A stretch of DNA of 64,000 bases from Paenibacillus lacisoli (GTDB lineage Bacteria > Bacillota > Bacilli > Paenibacillales > Paenibacillaceae), in the NCBI RefSeq assembly GCF_030580655.1, contig NZ_JAUQTB010000007.1, positions 124,001 to 188,000 of the forward strand, written 5' to 3'. Shown piece by piece: positions 50,469 through 58,354 of the stretch (position 1 is its first letter; every line of letters begins with the position of its first letter). A program made the position numbers and the translations under genes. A model generated the notes under the pieces. It did no database searches. It was not told the origin of the DNA and was given only the letters and a program-made list of their open reading frames with translations.

Positions 50469-50857
50469 AAAGCAGCCCTCCTCTTCAAGGCATGGATGCA
50501 GAGCTCAAAACGTTCTGTCAGCGTCTGATATTGCTGCGCATTCGTATCGCTGTAAGCTTCTTCCCGGTTCGATTCCAGATGTTCATACACCGGAATCCGA
50601 TCAAACTGTGAAGCAGTAAAATCCAAGATCTCGCCGTCTATACGGTTATAATAATGCCAGCTGTTCTCCATACTAGTCCTGTGAATATCGCCGCCCAGCC
50701 AATCCTGAACGACCAAGGACGTAACTCCGCAGTGGCCTGCAGCCGGATTCTCTTGCGTCCATTTACTGCTGGACTGCAGGCTCCAAGCACAAAAGAGAGC
50801 ATCCTGCACTTGCTGCACCGTCAGCTTCCAACTTTGCTCATTTTCTCTATGCATCAT
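50465..50857 (-). CDS. yunG: YunG-like conserved protein
   Basis: The 130-aa protein has the YunG pattern: QDALFCAWSLQSSSKWTQEN, PAAGHCGVTSLVVQDWLGGD, SWHYYNRIDGEILDFTASQF. The conserved Cys, His and Asp (GHCGVT, WHYYN, LDFTASQF) look like a cysteine-protease/transglutaminase-type triad, which is a suggestion only. Function of the family is unknown. ATG 50857 has GGAGAGG seven bases upstream. The phosphatase overlaps by ATGA. Confidence 0.8.
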   Translation of the reverse strand: MMHRENEQSWKLTVQQVQDALFCAWSLQSSSKWTQENPAAGHCGVTSLVVQDWLGGDIHRTSMENSWHYYNRIDGEILDFTASQFDRIPVYEHLESNREEAYSDTNAQQYQTLTERFELCIHALKRRAAL

Positions 50858-51008
50858 GATTGTGCCTCTCCATTCCTTCTGCCCTGAGCGGGCACAAAGC
50901 ATCCATCCTATTTCCTTAAAATGGGTTACACAAACATATATTGAATTAAATCAAACTATAGAAGATTTGTAAATCAAGACTGCATGCAAATTGGTAAAGA
51001 CTGCAGCA

Positions 51009-51046
51009 TAAAAAATCCCCTGACAGCATGGAGCTGACAAGGGATT
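51009..51046 (-). terminator. terminator after the MBL hydrolase gene
   Basis: On the minus strand AATCCCTTGTCAGC pairs with GCTGTCAGGGGATT around ATGGA-type loop with one mismatch; TTTTTT follows. It is 17 bases from the stop at 51063. Confidence 0.78.
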
Positions 51047-51062
51047 CAGTGAATCTATGATT

Positions 51063-52394
51063 CTATGATTCTTCCAGAGCTACTATGGCCCCAGGCTCAA
51101 GCGAAGAGAGCCCTTCATATCCTTCGGCAGACAGCCGGGCAACGACCCGGTCGGTCTCTGCCTGGGGAGCGTGAACCAGTACGGTATGCCTGCTCGGAAC
51201 TTCCTGCAGCATGACACGAACATCATCCATACCCTGATGAATTTTGTAACCCAGCTGCAGAACCTCACAGCCAGCCCCTTCCGTCTCTTCACTCAGCAGC
51301 CTGCGGGCGAATGTCCCGTGACTGGCATGGCCTGTAATAACGATAGCATGCTGACTTGCTGAAGCCAGACGCTCCGCATACCAGCGTGCGCGGGGCGACT
51401 CCATCATTCCATCTGTAGTGAAAATGATCAGCGGTTGACTCCCTTTAAGGAGGCGGAGCCGCTCCTCCGGACTACCCGGAACGCAGATGTCCCCTGAATG
51501 CATGGCTGCTTCAATCTGCAGGAGCGCCTCGGGCCGCAGCCAGTCAGACCAGACCACCATCTGCTGCAGGCCCTTCCAGATCTCCGGCTCGATCAGCAGC
51601 CGCTGGCCGGGGAATTGCTTCAGGGCCCACACAACAAGGTCCTGTCCCCTGCCAAAAGCCGGGACCGGCAGCAGCAGGTGTCCTCCCCGCTCCTGCGTCT
51701 TCAGGATGAACCTCCGGAGCTCGGCAAGCTTCTGCCGCTGGGACTCCTCATCTGTTCCATACGCGTTATCCACAATGGACAGAGACAGCGGCTCTCTAAG
51801 AACGGGGGCAGAAGCACCTGAGAAGTCCGTCCCCTCCCCCAGCACCTGCGGCCCATCTGCCTCCAGCAGAGCCGATTCCCGGCTGTAATCGCCTGAGAAG
51901 AAGATGCCGTGACGCTCCATCTGCAGCCGGAGCCAGACAGAACCGAGCATATGACCGCTGCGGCCCCATTGCAGCTCCAGCTGGTTGCCGAGCTTGAGCC
52001 ATTCTCCTGCAGGTCCTTCCTCCTCCAGGTAACGGAAACGGAGAGCCTGAATATCCGATTCGTCGTACGGCAGCTCCCCGCCTCTGCCTGACACATAACG
52101 GTTCCAGCTGGCAAAATACAATTCCAGCTGTGATGCCGTCGGCCGGGTCGTCCAGATCTCGCCCTTATAGCCGTACTTATAGAGCAGAGGTAATGCCATC
52201 GAGTGATCCTCGTGGGCATGGGACAAGAATACCGCAGTCAGCTGCGGAATCTGTTCCTCCTGCAGCAGCGGATACTGCCCGGTTCCTTCCTTCTTCACAC
52301 CGCAGTCGAGCATGATCCGATGATGCTCTCCTGTCAGCACATAACAGGAGCGTCCATGCTCGCCCGCCCCGCCCCATACATGCAGCTGTATCAT
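51063..52394 (-). CDS. metallo-beta-lactamase-fold hydrolase with beta-CASP-like region
   Basis: The 443-aa protein has the metal site SHAHEDHSMALP (His59, His61, Asp63, His64), a further His in WGRSGHMLGSVW and Asp in FFSGDYSRES. It carries a large insert (about 195-385) as in beta-CASP RNA/DNA-processing enzymes, where motifs IFTTDGMMESPRARWYAE and ITGHASHGTFARRLL resemble the A and B segments. Substrate might be nucleic acid or phosphodiester. The ATG overlaps the permease stop (ATGA), so it is the last gene of the ABC-transporter operon. Confidence 0.82.
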   Translation of the reverse strand: MIQLHVWGGAGEHGRSCYVLTGEHHRIMLDCGVKKEGTGQYPLLQEEQIPQLTAVFLSHAHEDHSMALPLLYKYGYKGEIWTTRPTASQLELYFASWNRYVSGRGGELPYDESDIQALRFRYLEEEGPAGEWLKLGNQLELQWGRSGHMLGSVWLRLQMERHGIFFSGDYSRESALLEADGPQVLGEGTDFSGASAPVLREPLSLSIVDNAYGTDEESQRQKLAELRRFILKTQERGGHLLLPVPAFGRGQDLVVWALKQFPGQRLLIEPEIWKGLQQMVVWSDWLRPEALLQIEAAMHSGDICVPGSPEERLRLLKGSQPLIIFTTDGMMESPRARWYAERLASASQHAIVITGHASHGTFARRLLSEETEGAGCEVLQLGYKIHQGMDDVRVMLQEVPSRHTVLVHAPQAETDRVVARLSAEGYEGLSSLEPGAIVALEES

Positions 52395-54070
52395 CGTGCA
52401 TTTCGCCTTCTTCCAGGGCCCATAAATTCCAGAAGCATGAGCAGAAGCGTCGTCAAACCTACGGATACCACGGCCATAGCCATGCCCAGCGACACCTGCC
52501 CCTGCTCGAACTGGGCATAAATATAGGTTGCGGAGGTCTGCACGGAAGGCGGTAAAATAAGCAGCGATCCGACCAGCTCACGTGAAGCGATCGTAAAAGT
52601 CATCATCCATCCGGCCAGCATTCCTGGAATGATTAGAGGCAGCAGCACCTTGCGTCCGATATATGCCGGTTTCCCGCCGAAGACCTGTCCCGCCTGAAAG
52701 AGGGAAGGATCAATCTGGCTGAAGGCGCTTTTGACATACTGGACCGTATAAGGAACAAATAAAACGATATACGTCAGAATGACCATTCCATACGTGTTAT
52801 ACAGCGGAATTGGCATCCATGGCGAATTCCAGAGCAGAATCAGTCCGACGACCAGCACGATACCTGGGACGGTGTTCGGCAGCAGGCTGAAGAGGTCCGC
52901 GGTACGCTGCAGCCGGGTACGGGAACGCTGAATAACAACGGCAAACCAGGTACCGAGCAGCACGGCTATCGTGGAAGCCGCAAGCGACAGCCACAGACTA
53001 TTCATTAGCGCCTCCATGCTTGGAGAATCCCAGGCAAGGAGCTCTTTGTAGAAATCAAGCGTAAAGTTATTCCATGCCAGTCCCACTCCGCGCAGTTTCA
53101 TCGTGGAAGCCGCAATGATGGAGAAATAGGGAATGCCGATGGAGACGACCAGCAGCAGCAGGACGAAAATTCCCGCACTCCACTGCAGCCAGCTGCTGCT
53201 GCGCAGACGGGCACGGCGGACTCCCTTTCCTCCTACCAACCCGTAGGTATGCCTCCGGTTCAGAATCGATTGTCCGTACCAGACCAGCAGACAGGCAGTC
53301 AGTAAGACAGAGGACAACGAGGTAGCCTTGCCGAAATCAATCGGCCAGCTTGAAATGTATTTGTGAATTTCCGAAGTCATAACTTCATAGCCGATCCGTT
53401 TGCCGAACGTCACCGGGGTTCCGAATTCGGCAATCGTCTTGACGAAGACCAGCATGGCCCCCATTCCGAATGCAGACAGCAGGAGCGGGATTACAATCCG
53501 CCGGAAGCGGTAAGCGAACGGCGCTCCCATCACAGCGGCCGCTTCTTCCATATTACCGCCAATCCGCTCAAGAGCTCCCCGCAGCAGCAGGTACAGGAAT
53601 GGGTAGAGATGAAGACTCATAATGGCGACCATGCCGCCGAATGAGAAAAAGGCGTTCCCGAGTCCGGCCAGTCCAGGAGCAAGCTGCTCCAGGTAGCCGT
53701 TCTTTTGCATGAACAGAATCCAGCCCATGGAACCGATGTAAGGCGGTGTCATGAAAGGGATCAGGAATACAATCTCTAGCCAGCGCCACCGCCCCAGACG
53801 GGTGTTCACCATCACCCAGGCCAGCGGCAGTGCCAGCACAGTGGTTCCGGCAATGACACATACTCCCAGCCAAATGGAAGCCAGCAGAACGCTCAGCATA
53901 TCAGAATCAGCAATCGTGCGGAACGGGGCTGACCATTGCAGCTGCCCGTCCCGGTATACGCTTTGGATAAATATTTCGGCCAAGGGCACCACGATGAGAA
54001 GCACTAGTACCAGAAGAGCCAGGACCATCGACCAGGTTTTAAATTGACGCAGTGAATAATGATCGTTCAT
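52391..54070 (-). CDS. ABC importer permease, fused two-domain type (Fe3+/phosphonate class)
   Basis: The 559-aa protein has 12 membrane helices in two halves. Each has the EAA-type loop of permeases: GGNMEEAAAVMGAPFAYRFR in the first and DPSLFQAGQVFGGKPAYIGR in the second. Fused permeases of this type work with periplasmic-type binding proteins for Fe3+, polyamine-like or 2-aminoethylphosphonate uptake. It starts one base after the binding protein stop (TAACATG). The next gene overlaps by ATGA. The substrate is not identified. Confidence 0.88.
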   Translation of the reverse strand: MNDHYSLRQFKTWSMVLALLVLVLLIVVPLAEIFIQSVYRDGQLQWSAPFRTIADSDMLSVLLASIWLGVCVIAGTTVLALPLAWVMVNTRLGRWRWLEIVFLIPFMTPPYIGSMGWILFMQKNGYLEQLAPGLAGLGNAFFSFGGMVAIMSLHLYPFLYLLLRGALERIGGNMEEAAAVMGAPFAYRFRRIVIPLLLSAFGMGAMLVFVKTIAEFGTPVTFGKRIGYEVMTSEIHKYISSWPIDFGKATSLSSVLLTACLLVWYGQSILNRRHTYGLVGGKGVRRARLRSSSWLQWSAGIFVLLLLVVSIGIPYFSIIAASTMKLRGVGLAWNNFTLDFYKELLAWDSPSMEALMNSLWLSLAASTIAVLLGTWFAVVIQRSRTRLQRTADLFSLLPNTVPGIVLVVGLILLWNSPWMPIPLYNTYGMVILTYIVLFVPYTVQYVKSAFSQIDPSLFQAGQVFGGKPAYIGRKVLLPLIIPGMLAGWMMTFTIASRELVGSLLILPPSVQTSATYIYAQFEQGQVSLGMAMAVVSVGLTTLLLMLLEFMGPGRRRNAR

Positions 54071-54071
54071 G

Positions 54072-55133
54072 TTATTTGAACAGCTTCGTGAATTTATCGG
54101 TTACCGCAGCACCCTGCTCACCCATCCAGTTCCAGTCCGTCTTGAGCAGCGGAATTCCGTCCAGATTGGCCCGGTTCTCAGCTTTGACATCCGTACGTCC
54201 CGGCAGAAGAGCCGCGTCGGATACAAGCTTTTGCGCGGAATCAGACAACAGGTAATCAATGAACGCTTTGGCATTCTCTTCGTGCTTGGTAGACTTCAGA
54301 ATAGCAGCAGGGCGCGGACTGATCACCGTACCTTCCTTCGGATAGACGATATCAATAGGCTCGCCTTTGGCTTTCGCTTTGTAAGTCATATAGTCAACCG
54401 CACCGACTACCATGCTCTTCGCCCCCGTAATCACCGGATCGAGCGCTTCCTGATTAGCACCAGCCATGACGACACCATTCGCTTTGTACTGTTCGAACAG
54501 GGACCAGCCGCCTTCACCTTTATCACTGAGGTAACCGGTAATGAAGTCGAGCGCTGACCCGGACAGTGATGGGTCCGGAATATTAATCTGATCCTTAAAC
54601 TCCGGCTTGGTCAGATCGCTCCAGGAGGCAGGAGGTGCAGTTACCAGCTTCGTGTTATATGCAATTCCTAACGCAGATGCGCTGGTACTGAAGTAGTTAC
54701 CTTCAGCGTCAGACCAGTCCTTGTTCAGCTTGTCCGCATTTTTGGCTTCCGGGTAAGGAAGCGTCATGCCTTCCTTCTTCAGTCCCTGTGCTGACGGCAG
54801 AGATGCCAGAATGACAACATCGGCAACCGGATTGGATTTCTCAGCCTCCATACGCGCCAAGATTTTGCCTGTCGTGCCCTGGAAGGTCTCCACCTTGATG
54901 CCCGATTGTTCTTCGAATTGCTTGATCAGCTTGTTGGCCAGACCTTCCGGACCCGCAGTATAGACGGTCAATGTCTTGTCTGCAGGAGCAGTAGCCGCTG
55001 TGTTCTCTCCACCCGCAGGCGTCTTCTCCTCCGCAGCCTTGCTGCTTCCACATCCCGCCAGAGCGGCTCCTAACGTCAGGGCCAGCACCAGAGCGGCCCC
55101 TTTTCTCCATGGTTTACGTGTTGTACTCAACAT
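54072..55133 (-). CDS. extracellular solute-binding lipoprotein of the Fe3+/phosphonate class
   Basis: The 353-aa protein has a lipobox (LTLGAALAGCGSS, Cys27), a Thr/Ala-rich tether, then LTVYTAGPEGLANKLIKQFE and SGIKVETFQGTTGKILARME, which start the type-II binding protein fold. Middle motifs: PDPSLSGSALDFITGYLSDK and VVGAVDYMTYKAKAKGEPID. The Tyr pair for Fe3+ is not clearly visible, so iron or 2-aminoethylphosphonate cannot be separated. AGGGGG precedes the ATG. It is the second gene of the operon. Confidence 0.88.
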   Translation of the reverse strand: MLSTTRKPWRKGAALVLALTLGAALAGCGSSKAAEEKTPAGGENTAATAPADKTLTVYTAGPEGLANKLIKQFEEQSGIKVETFQGTTGKILARMEAEKSNPVADVVILASLPSAQGLKKEGMTLPYPEAKNADKLNKDWSDAEGNYFSTSASALGIAYNTKLVTAPPASWSDLTKPEFKDQINIPDPSLSGSALDFITGYLSDKGEGGWSLFEQYKANGVVMAGANQEALDPVITGAKSMVVGAVDYMTYKAKAKGEPIDIVYPKEGTVISPRPAAILKSTKHEENAKAFIDYLLSDSAQKLVSDAALLPGRTDVKAENRANLDGIPLLKTDWNWMGEQGAAVTDKFTKLFK

Positions 55134-55167
55134 GTTCTATTTCCCCCTTGATTATATTGGTTCCATC

Positions 55168-56145
55168 TCAAACGATCTGATTATGGTTCATCCGATGAAT
55201 ATGCTTGTCCTGGAGATATACGTTTACCTGATCCCCCTCACGCATTCGATCAGCGGCATAAGCAAGCCATGGTTCCGCCGTCTCAGCTGTCTTCAGCCTG
55301 ATCTCATACCGGTCACCAACATAGCTGACTTGGGTCACCGTTCCCGCGTAGACCAGGTCTTCCTGTCCGCAGACTTCCAGGCTGAGATGCTCCGGTCTGA
55401 ACATGGAGTGTCCATCAGCCAGCCAATTCGATTTCCCGATAAATCGGGCGACAAACGGATGTACGGGACGGCGGTAGATCTCTTCCGGTTCCCCCTTCTG
55501 GAGTACCTGTCCGCCTTGCATGACGATCACTTCATCCGACATGGACATCGCTTCGATCTGGTCATGTGTGACATACAGGGCAGTTAATCCCATCTCCCGT
55601 ACCAGATACATCATCTCCAGCCTCATCTCATCACGCAGCACGGCATCCAGCGCACTCAGCGGCTCGTCGAACAGGACCAGACGCGGCTGAACGGCAATCG
55701 CTCTGGCAAAAGCTACCCGCTGCTGCTGACCGCCGGAGAGCTGATGCGGAAAACGATTTTCCATCCCGGTCAGCCTGACCTTCTCCAGCGCTTCCATCAC
55801 CCTGCTCTTCAGTCCTTCCCTGCGTCCCGCAGCCCGCAGTCCGAAAGCCACGTTCTCGAAGACGGTCATATGAGGCCACAGTGCAAAGTCCTGGAATACC
55901 ATTCCGAAGCCGCGCCGATGCGGCGGCACCTCGACACCTTTGCCATACAAAAGTTCATCTCCGAAGGAAATGCTTCCGGTATCCGGCCGCTCCAGGCCGG
56001 CGATCATCCGCAAAAGTGTCGTTTTGCCGCAGCCGGAAGGGCCGAGCAGGGTTGTAAATTTCCCCTGGCGGATCGTCAGGTCGGTCGGAAGCAGCGCAGC
56101 GCTGCCGCCAAAGCTTTTGCCAAGGCCGCGTATGTTCAAATCCAT
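55168..56145 (-). CDS. ABC importer ATPase (FbpC/PotA-like)
   Basis: The 325-aa protein has Walker A GPSGCGKT at 35-42, the Q-loop segment MVFQDFALWPHM, signature LSGGQQQRVAFARA, Walker B RLVLFDEPLSALD, and H-loop YVTHDQIEAMSM. A C-terminal regulatory TOBE-like domain spans about 240-320 (FIGKSNWLADGHSMFRPEHL). It energises the coupled permease. ATG 56145 has AAAGGGATC upstream; the frame continues farther upstream to 56202 without a site. It opens the four-gene operon. Confidence 0.93.
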   Translation of the reverse strand: MDLNIRGLGKSFGGSAALLPTDLTIRQGKFTTLLGPSGCGKTTLLRMIAGLERPDTGSISFGDELLYGKGVEVPPHRRGFGMVFQDFALWPHMTVFENVAFGLRAAGRREGLKSRVMEALEKVRLTGMENRFPHQLSGGQQQRVAFARAIAVQPRLVLFDEPLSALDAVLRDEMRLEMMYLVREMGLTALYVTHDQIEAMSMSDEVIVMQGGQVLQKGEPEEIYRRPVHPFVARFIGKSNWLADGHSMFRPEHLSLEVCGQEDLVYAGTVTQVSYVGDRYEIRLKTAETAEPWLAYAADRMREGDQVNVYLQDKHIHRMNHNQIV

Positions 56146-56392
56146 TTGATGATCCCTTTCTTTGTTCAGCATTTGTACAGTGGATCGCTCAGTAGCTCTC
56201 ACTCTCTTACAGAAACCAGTCTACCTGTGGAAATCACTGCCTGTATTAGAGATATGTAAAATGAAAATTAATTTTATCAATGAACAGTTTTAACATTCAT
56301 AGATTTAATCTATAGATAGAGGCATGTAAAGGAGTACTGCAGTTCATTCAGATATAGCATGCTATCCGGTATAAAGGCGGGGAAATGAACCC

Positions 56393-57322
56393 ATGATGAA
56401 TATCAACTTGTTAAAGCTGCAAATTGTCGAGCTGCTCGAGAAGCACCGCAAAATTACGACCGTAGCCGATCTGCTGGGGCTCAAACAGCCGACCGTTACC
56501 TTTCATATGAAAAATCTGGAGCGTGATTTCGGTGTCAAGCTGTTCGATGCCCGTATGGGACGAATTATCCTGACGGATGCCGGATACGCGCTGCTTCATT
56601 ATGCCTCCAAAATCAATGCCCTCGCTCAAGAAGCCCAGCGTGTCGTTGGTGAGTTCGATTCCCTGCGTCAGGGGACATTATCCATCGGGGCAAGTTACGT
56701 CCCGGCTACGTATATCCTGCCTGCGGTGATTCATGATTTTACCCGAATCTACCCGGGGATCCGTATCTCCCTGTCAGTCAAGACAGCACCCGTCATCACC
56801 CAGATGCTGCACGCTCACCAGATCGATATCGGCATCATCTCAACCGGTTCCTTCCATACACCCCCGCTGGTTTCGCAGACTATCTGCAGAGATGAGCTGG
56901 TGCTGATCTGCTCTCCGGCTCACCCCTTCGCAGATGCACAGACGTGGACACCGGAATGGATCGCGGCCTCCTCTTTCGTGCTGCACGGGAAGGAATCCAG
57001 CACCCGGCGGATCACGGATCAATGGCTGGACAAACAGGGCATCCATCTCTCTTCCCGTCTGGAGCTCGATTCACTGGAAGCGATCAAGCAGGCCGTCATG
57101 CTCGGGGATCATGTCTCCTTCATCTCGCGGATGGCTGTACAGGCCGAGGTGTCTCGGGGTCTGCTGTGTATGCGGCCGATCCCCGACCAGCCTGCTGAAC
57201 GGCATGTGTATGCCATTACGAATCAGGACCGTTATTTATCGGCGACCAGCAGCCGTTTTATCGAGCATCTGGAGAGCTGGCGGCAGTCCTCTCTAGAGTC
57301 TATCTTGGTTGACCAAGATTAA
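56393..57322 (+). CDS. LysR-family regulator
   Basis: The 309-aa protein has an N-terminal helix-turn-helix (HRKITTVADLLGLKQPTVTF, HMKNLERDFGVKLFDARMGR) and a type-2 periplasmic-binding-like effector domain (about 95-295; YVPATYILPAVIHDFTRIYP). It is divergent to the ABC-transporter operon, which is the usual place for its regulator. The ATG at 56393 or 56396 follows GGCGGGG. The effector is probably the transported solute, but this is inference. Confidence 0.9.
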   Translation: MMNINLLKLQIVELLEKHRKITTVADLLGLKQPTVTFHMKNLERDFGVKLFDARMGRIILTDAGYALLHYASKINALAQEAQRVVGEFDSLRQGTLSIGASYVPATYILPAVIHDFTRIYPGIRISLSVKTAPVITQMLHAHQIDIGIISTGSFHTPPLVSQTICRDELVLICSPAHPFADAQTWTPEWIAASSFVLHGKESSTRRITDQWLDKQGIHLSSRLELDSLEAIKQAVMLGDHVSFISRMAVQAEVSRGLLCMRPIPDQPAERHVYAITNQDRYLSATSSRFIEHLESWRQSSLESILVDQD

Positions 57323-57336
57323 ATCTTGCTTTTTTT
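57302..57336 (+). terminator. probable terminator at the end of the LysR gene
   Basis: ATCTTGG-TTGA-CCAAGAT lies over the last codons; seven T follow the stop after AAATCTTGC. The stem is A+T-rich at its ends. Confidence 0.5.
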
Positions 57337-57429
57337 AACCCGTTAATCCCGTTCCCTTGATCTGATGGTGACATAACCCCTTTAGAGTTAGTTACGAATC
57401 ATGACACTAAGTTCAAGGGAGCTGAACTG

Positions 57430-58290
57430 ATGAAATTAAAATCCAGAACCACCAAGTCGTTTGCCATTGCAGCCTTAAGCGCCGTCATGCTGGCCACAGG
57501 CTGGCAGGCACCGTCCACGGCTGAAGCGGCAGCCAATGCTGTCCCTTCTTACGAAGTGAAGTTTATGCTGAAGGCCGATCAAGTACTGAAAAGCGATCAT
57601 TCGCTGCAGGATCAGGTAGAGAACACGTTTCAGATTGAAGAGCCGGCTGCCCGCCAGCTGGTGGAGTATTTTGACACAGCGTCCCTGGGACTGAATGACT
57701 CCGGATGGAATGTGCGCTTCCGCAAGAAAGAGGATAAAAAGAAGTATGAAATGACCTACAAGAAACGGTACACGGTCACCAATGGAGATATTACAGCGGC
57801 GCTGAACCAGGCCAACCGCGATGGATTCACGGCATCGGATACCAATTACGATGCGGAGATCGACTGGGGCTACAGCAAGCAGACACTCAGCTTCTCGAAT
57901 GACAAAGAAACAGCGGCTTCCAAAGGGCTTGTGCTGCCAACCAGCCAGGAAGCGCTTCAGCTGCTATTGGCTAACATTCCCGGCAAGCTGGACAAAACCA
58001 ATTCCGCCGGATGGGGGACGGCCACACTGAAGCAGTCTTATGCCCATGGCCCGATTTCTGTAAGCAAGTACAAAGGCACCTTTGACGGCCTGGAGACGGA
58101 TATCGAGCTGTGGCCGATTGCGAAGGCTGATGGGACAGGCACTGAGGATATTGTGGAGATTTCATTCAAGACAGATAGTTACAATACAGCCGCAGCCAGC
58201 CGTGCCAAGCTGCTGCAGCTGCTGGAAGCCAAAGGCTGGCTTGTTCCTGCTGATTCCTTGAAGACTAATCTCGTACTTGAGCGGTATTAA
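57430..58290 (+). CDS. secreted protein with CYTH-like domain
   Basis: The 286-aa protein has a signal peptide (LKSRTTKSFAIAALSAVMLA then TGWQAPSTAEAA, cut near AEA-AAN). The rest looks like a CYTH/thiamine-triphosphatase tunnel domain: YEVKFMLKADQVL for the starting ExK-type motif (here EVKF), VRFRKKEDKKKYEMTYKKRY for the basic strand pair, and DGLETDIELWPIAKADGTGT, VEISFKTDSY. CYTH domains normally act in the cytosol on triphosphates or bind phosphorylated ligands. An exported one is unusual. AAGGGAG precedes the ATG. Confidence 0.72.
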   Translation: MKLKSRTTKSFAIAALSAVMLATGWQAPSTAEAAANAVPSYEVKFMLKADQVLKSDHSLQDQVENTFQIEEPAARQLVEYFDTASLGLNDSGWNVRFRKKEDKKKYEMTYKKRYTVTNGDITAALNQANRDGFTASDTNYDAEIDWGYSKQTLSFSNDKETAASKGLVLPTSQEALQLLLANIPGKLDKTNSAGWGTATLKQSYAHGPISVSKYKGTFDGLETDIELWPIAKADGTGTEDIVEISFKTDSYNTAAASRAKLLQLLEAKGWLVPADSLKTNLVLERY

Positions 58291-58292
58291 TG

Positions 58293-58333
58293 AAAAACCC
58301 GCAGCCGGATGTATTTATCCGACTGCGGGTTTT
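58293..58333. terminator. bidirectional terminator between CYTH and radical-SAM genes
   Basis: AAAACCCGCAGCCGGAT and ATCCGACTGCGGGTTTT form a 17-bp stem with one mismatch, with A and T flanks, in the convergent gap. Confidence 0.92.
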
Positions 58334-58354
58334 GTCTGGTTCATGGGGTGGAGC

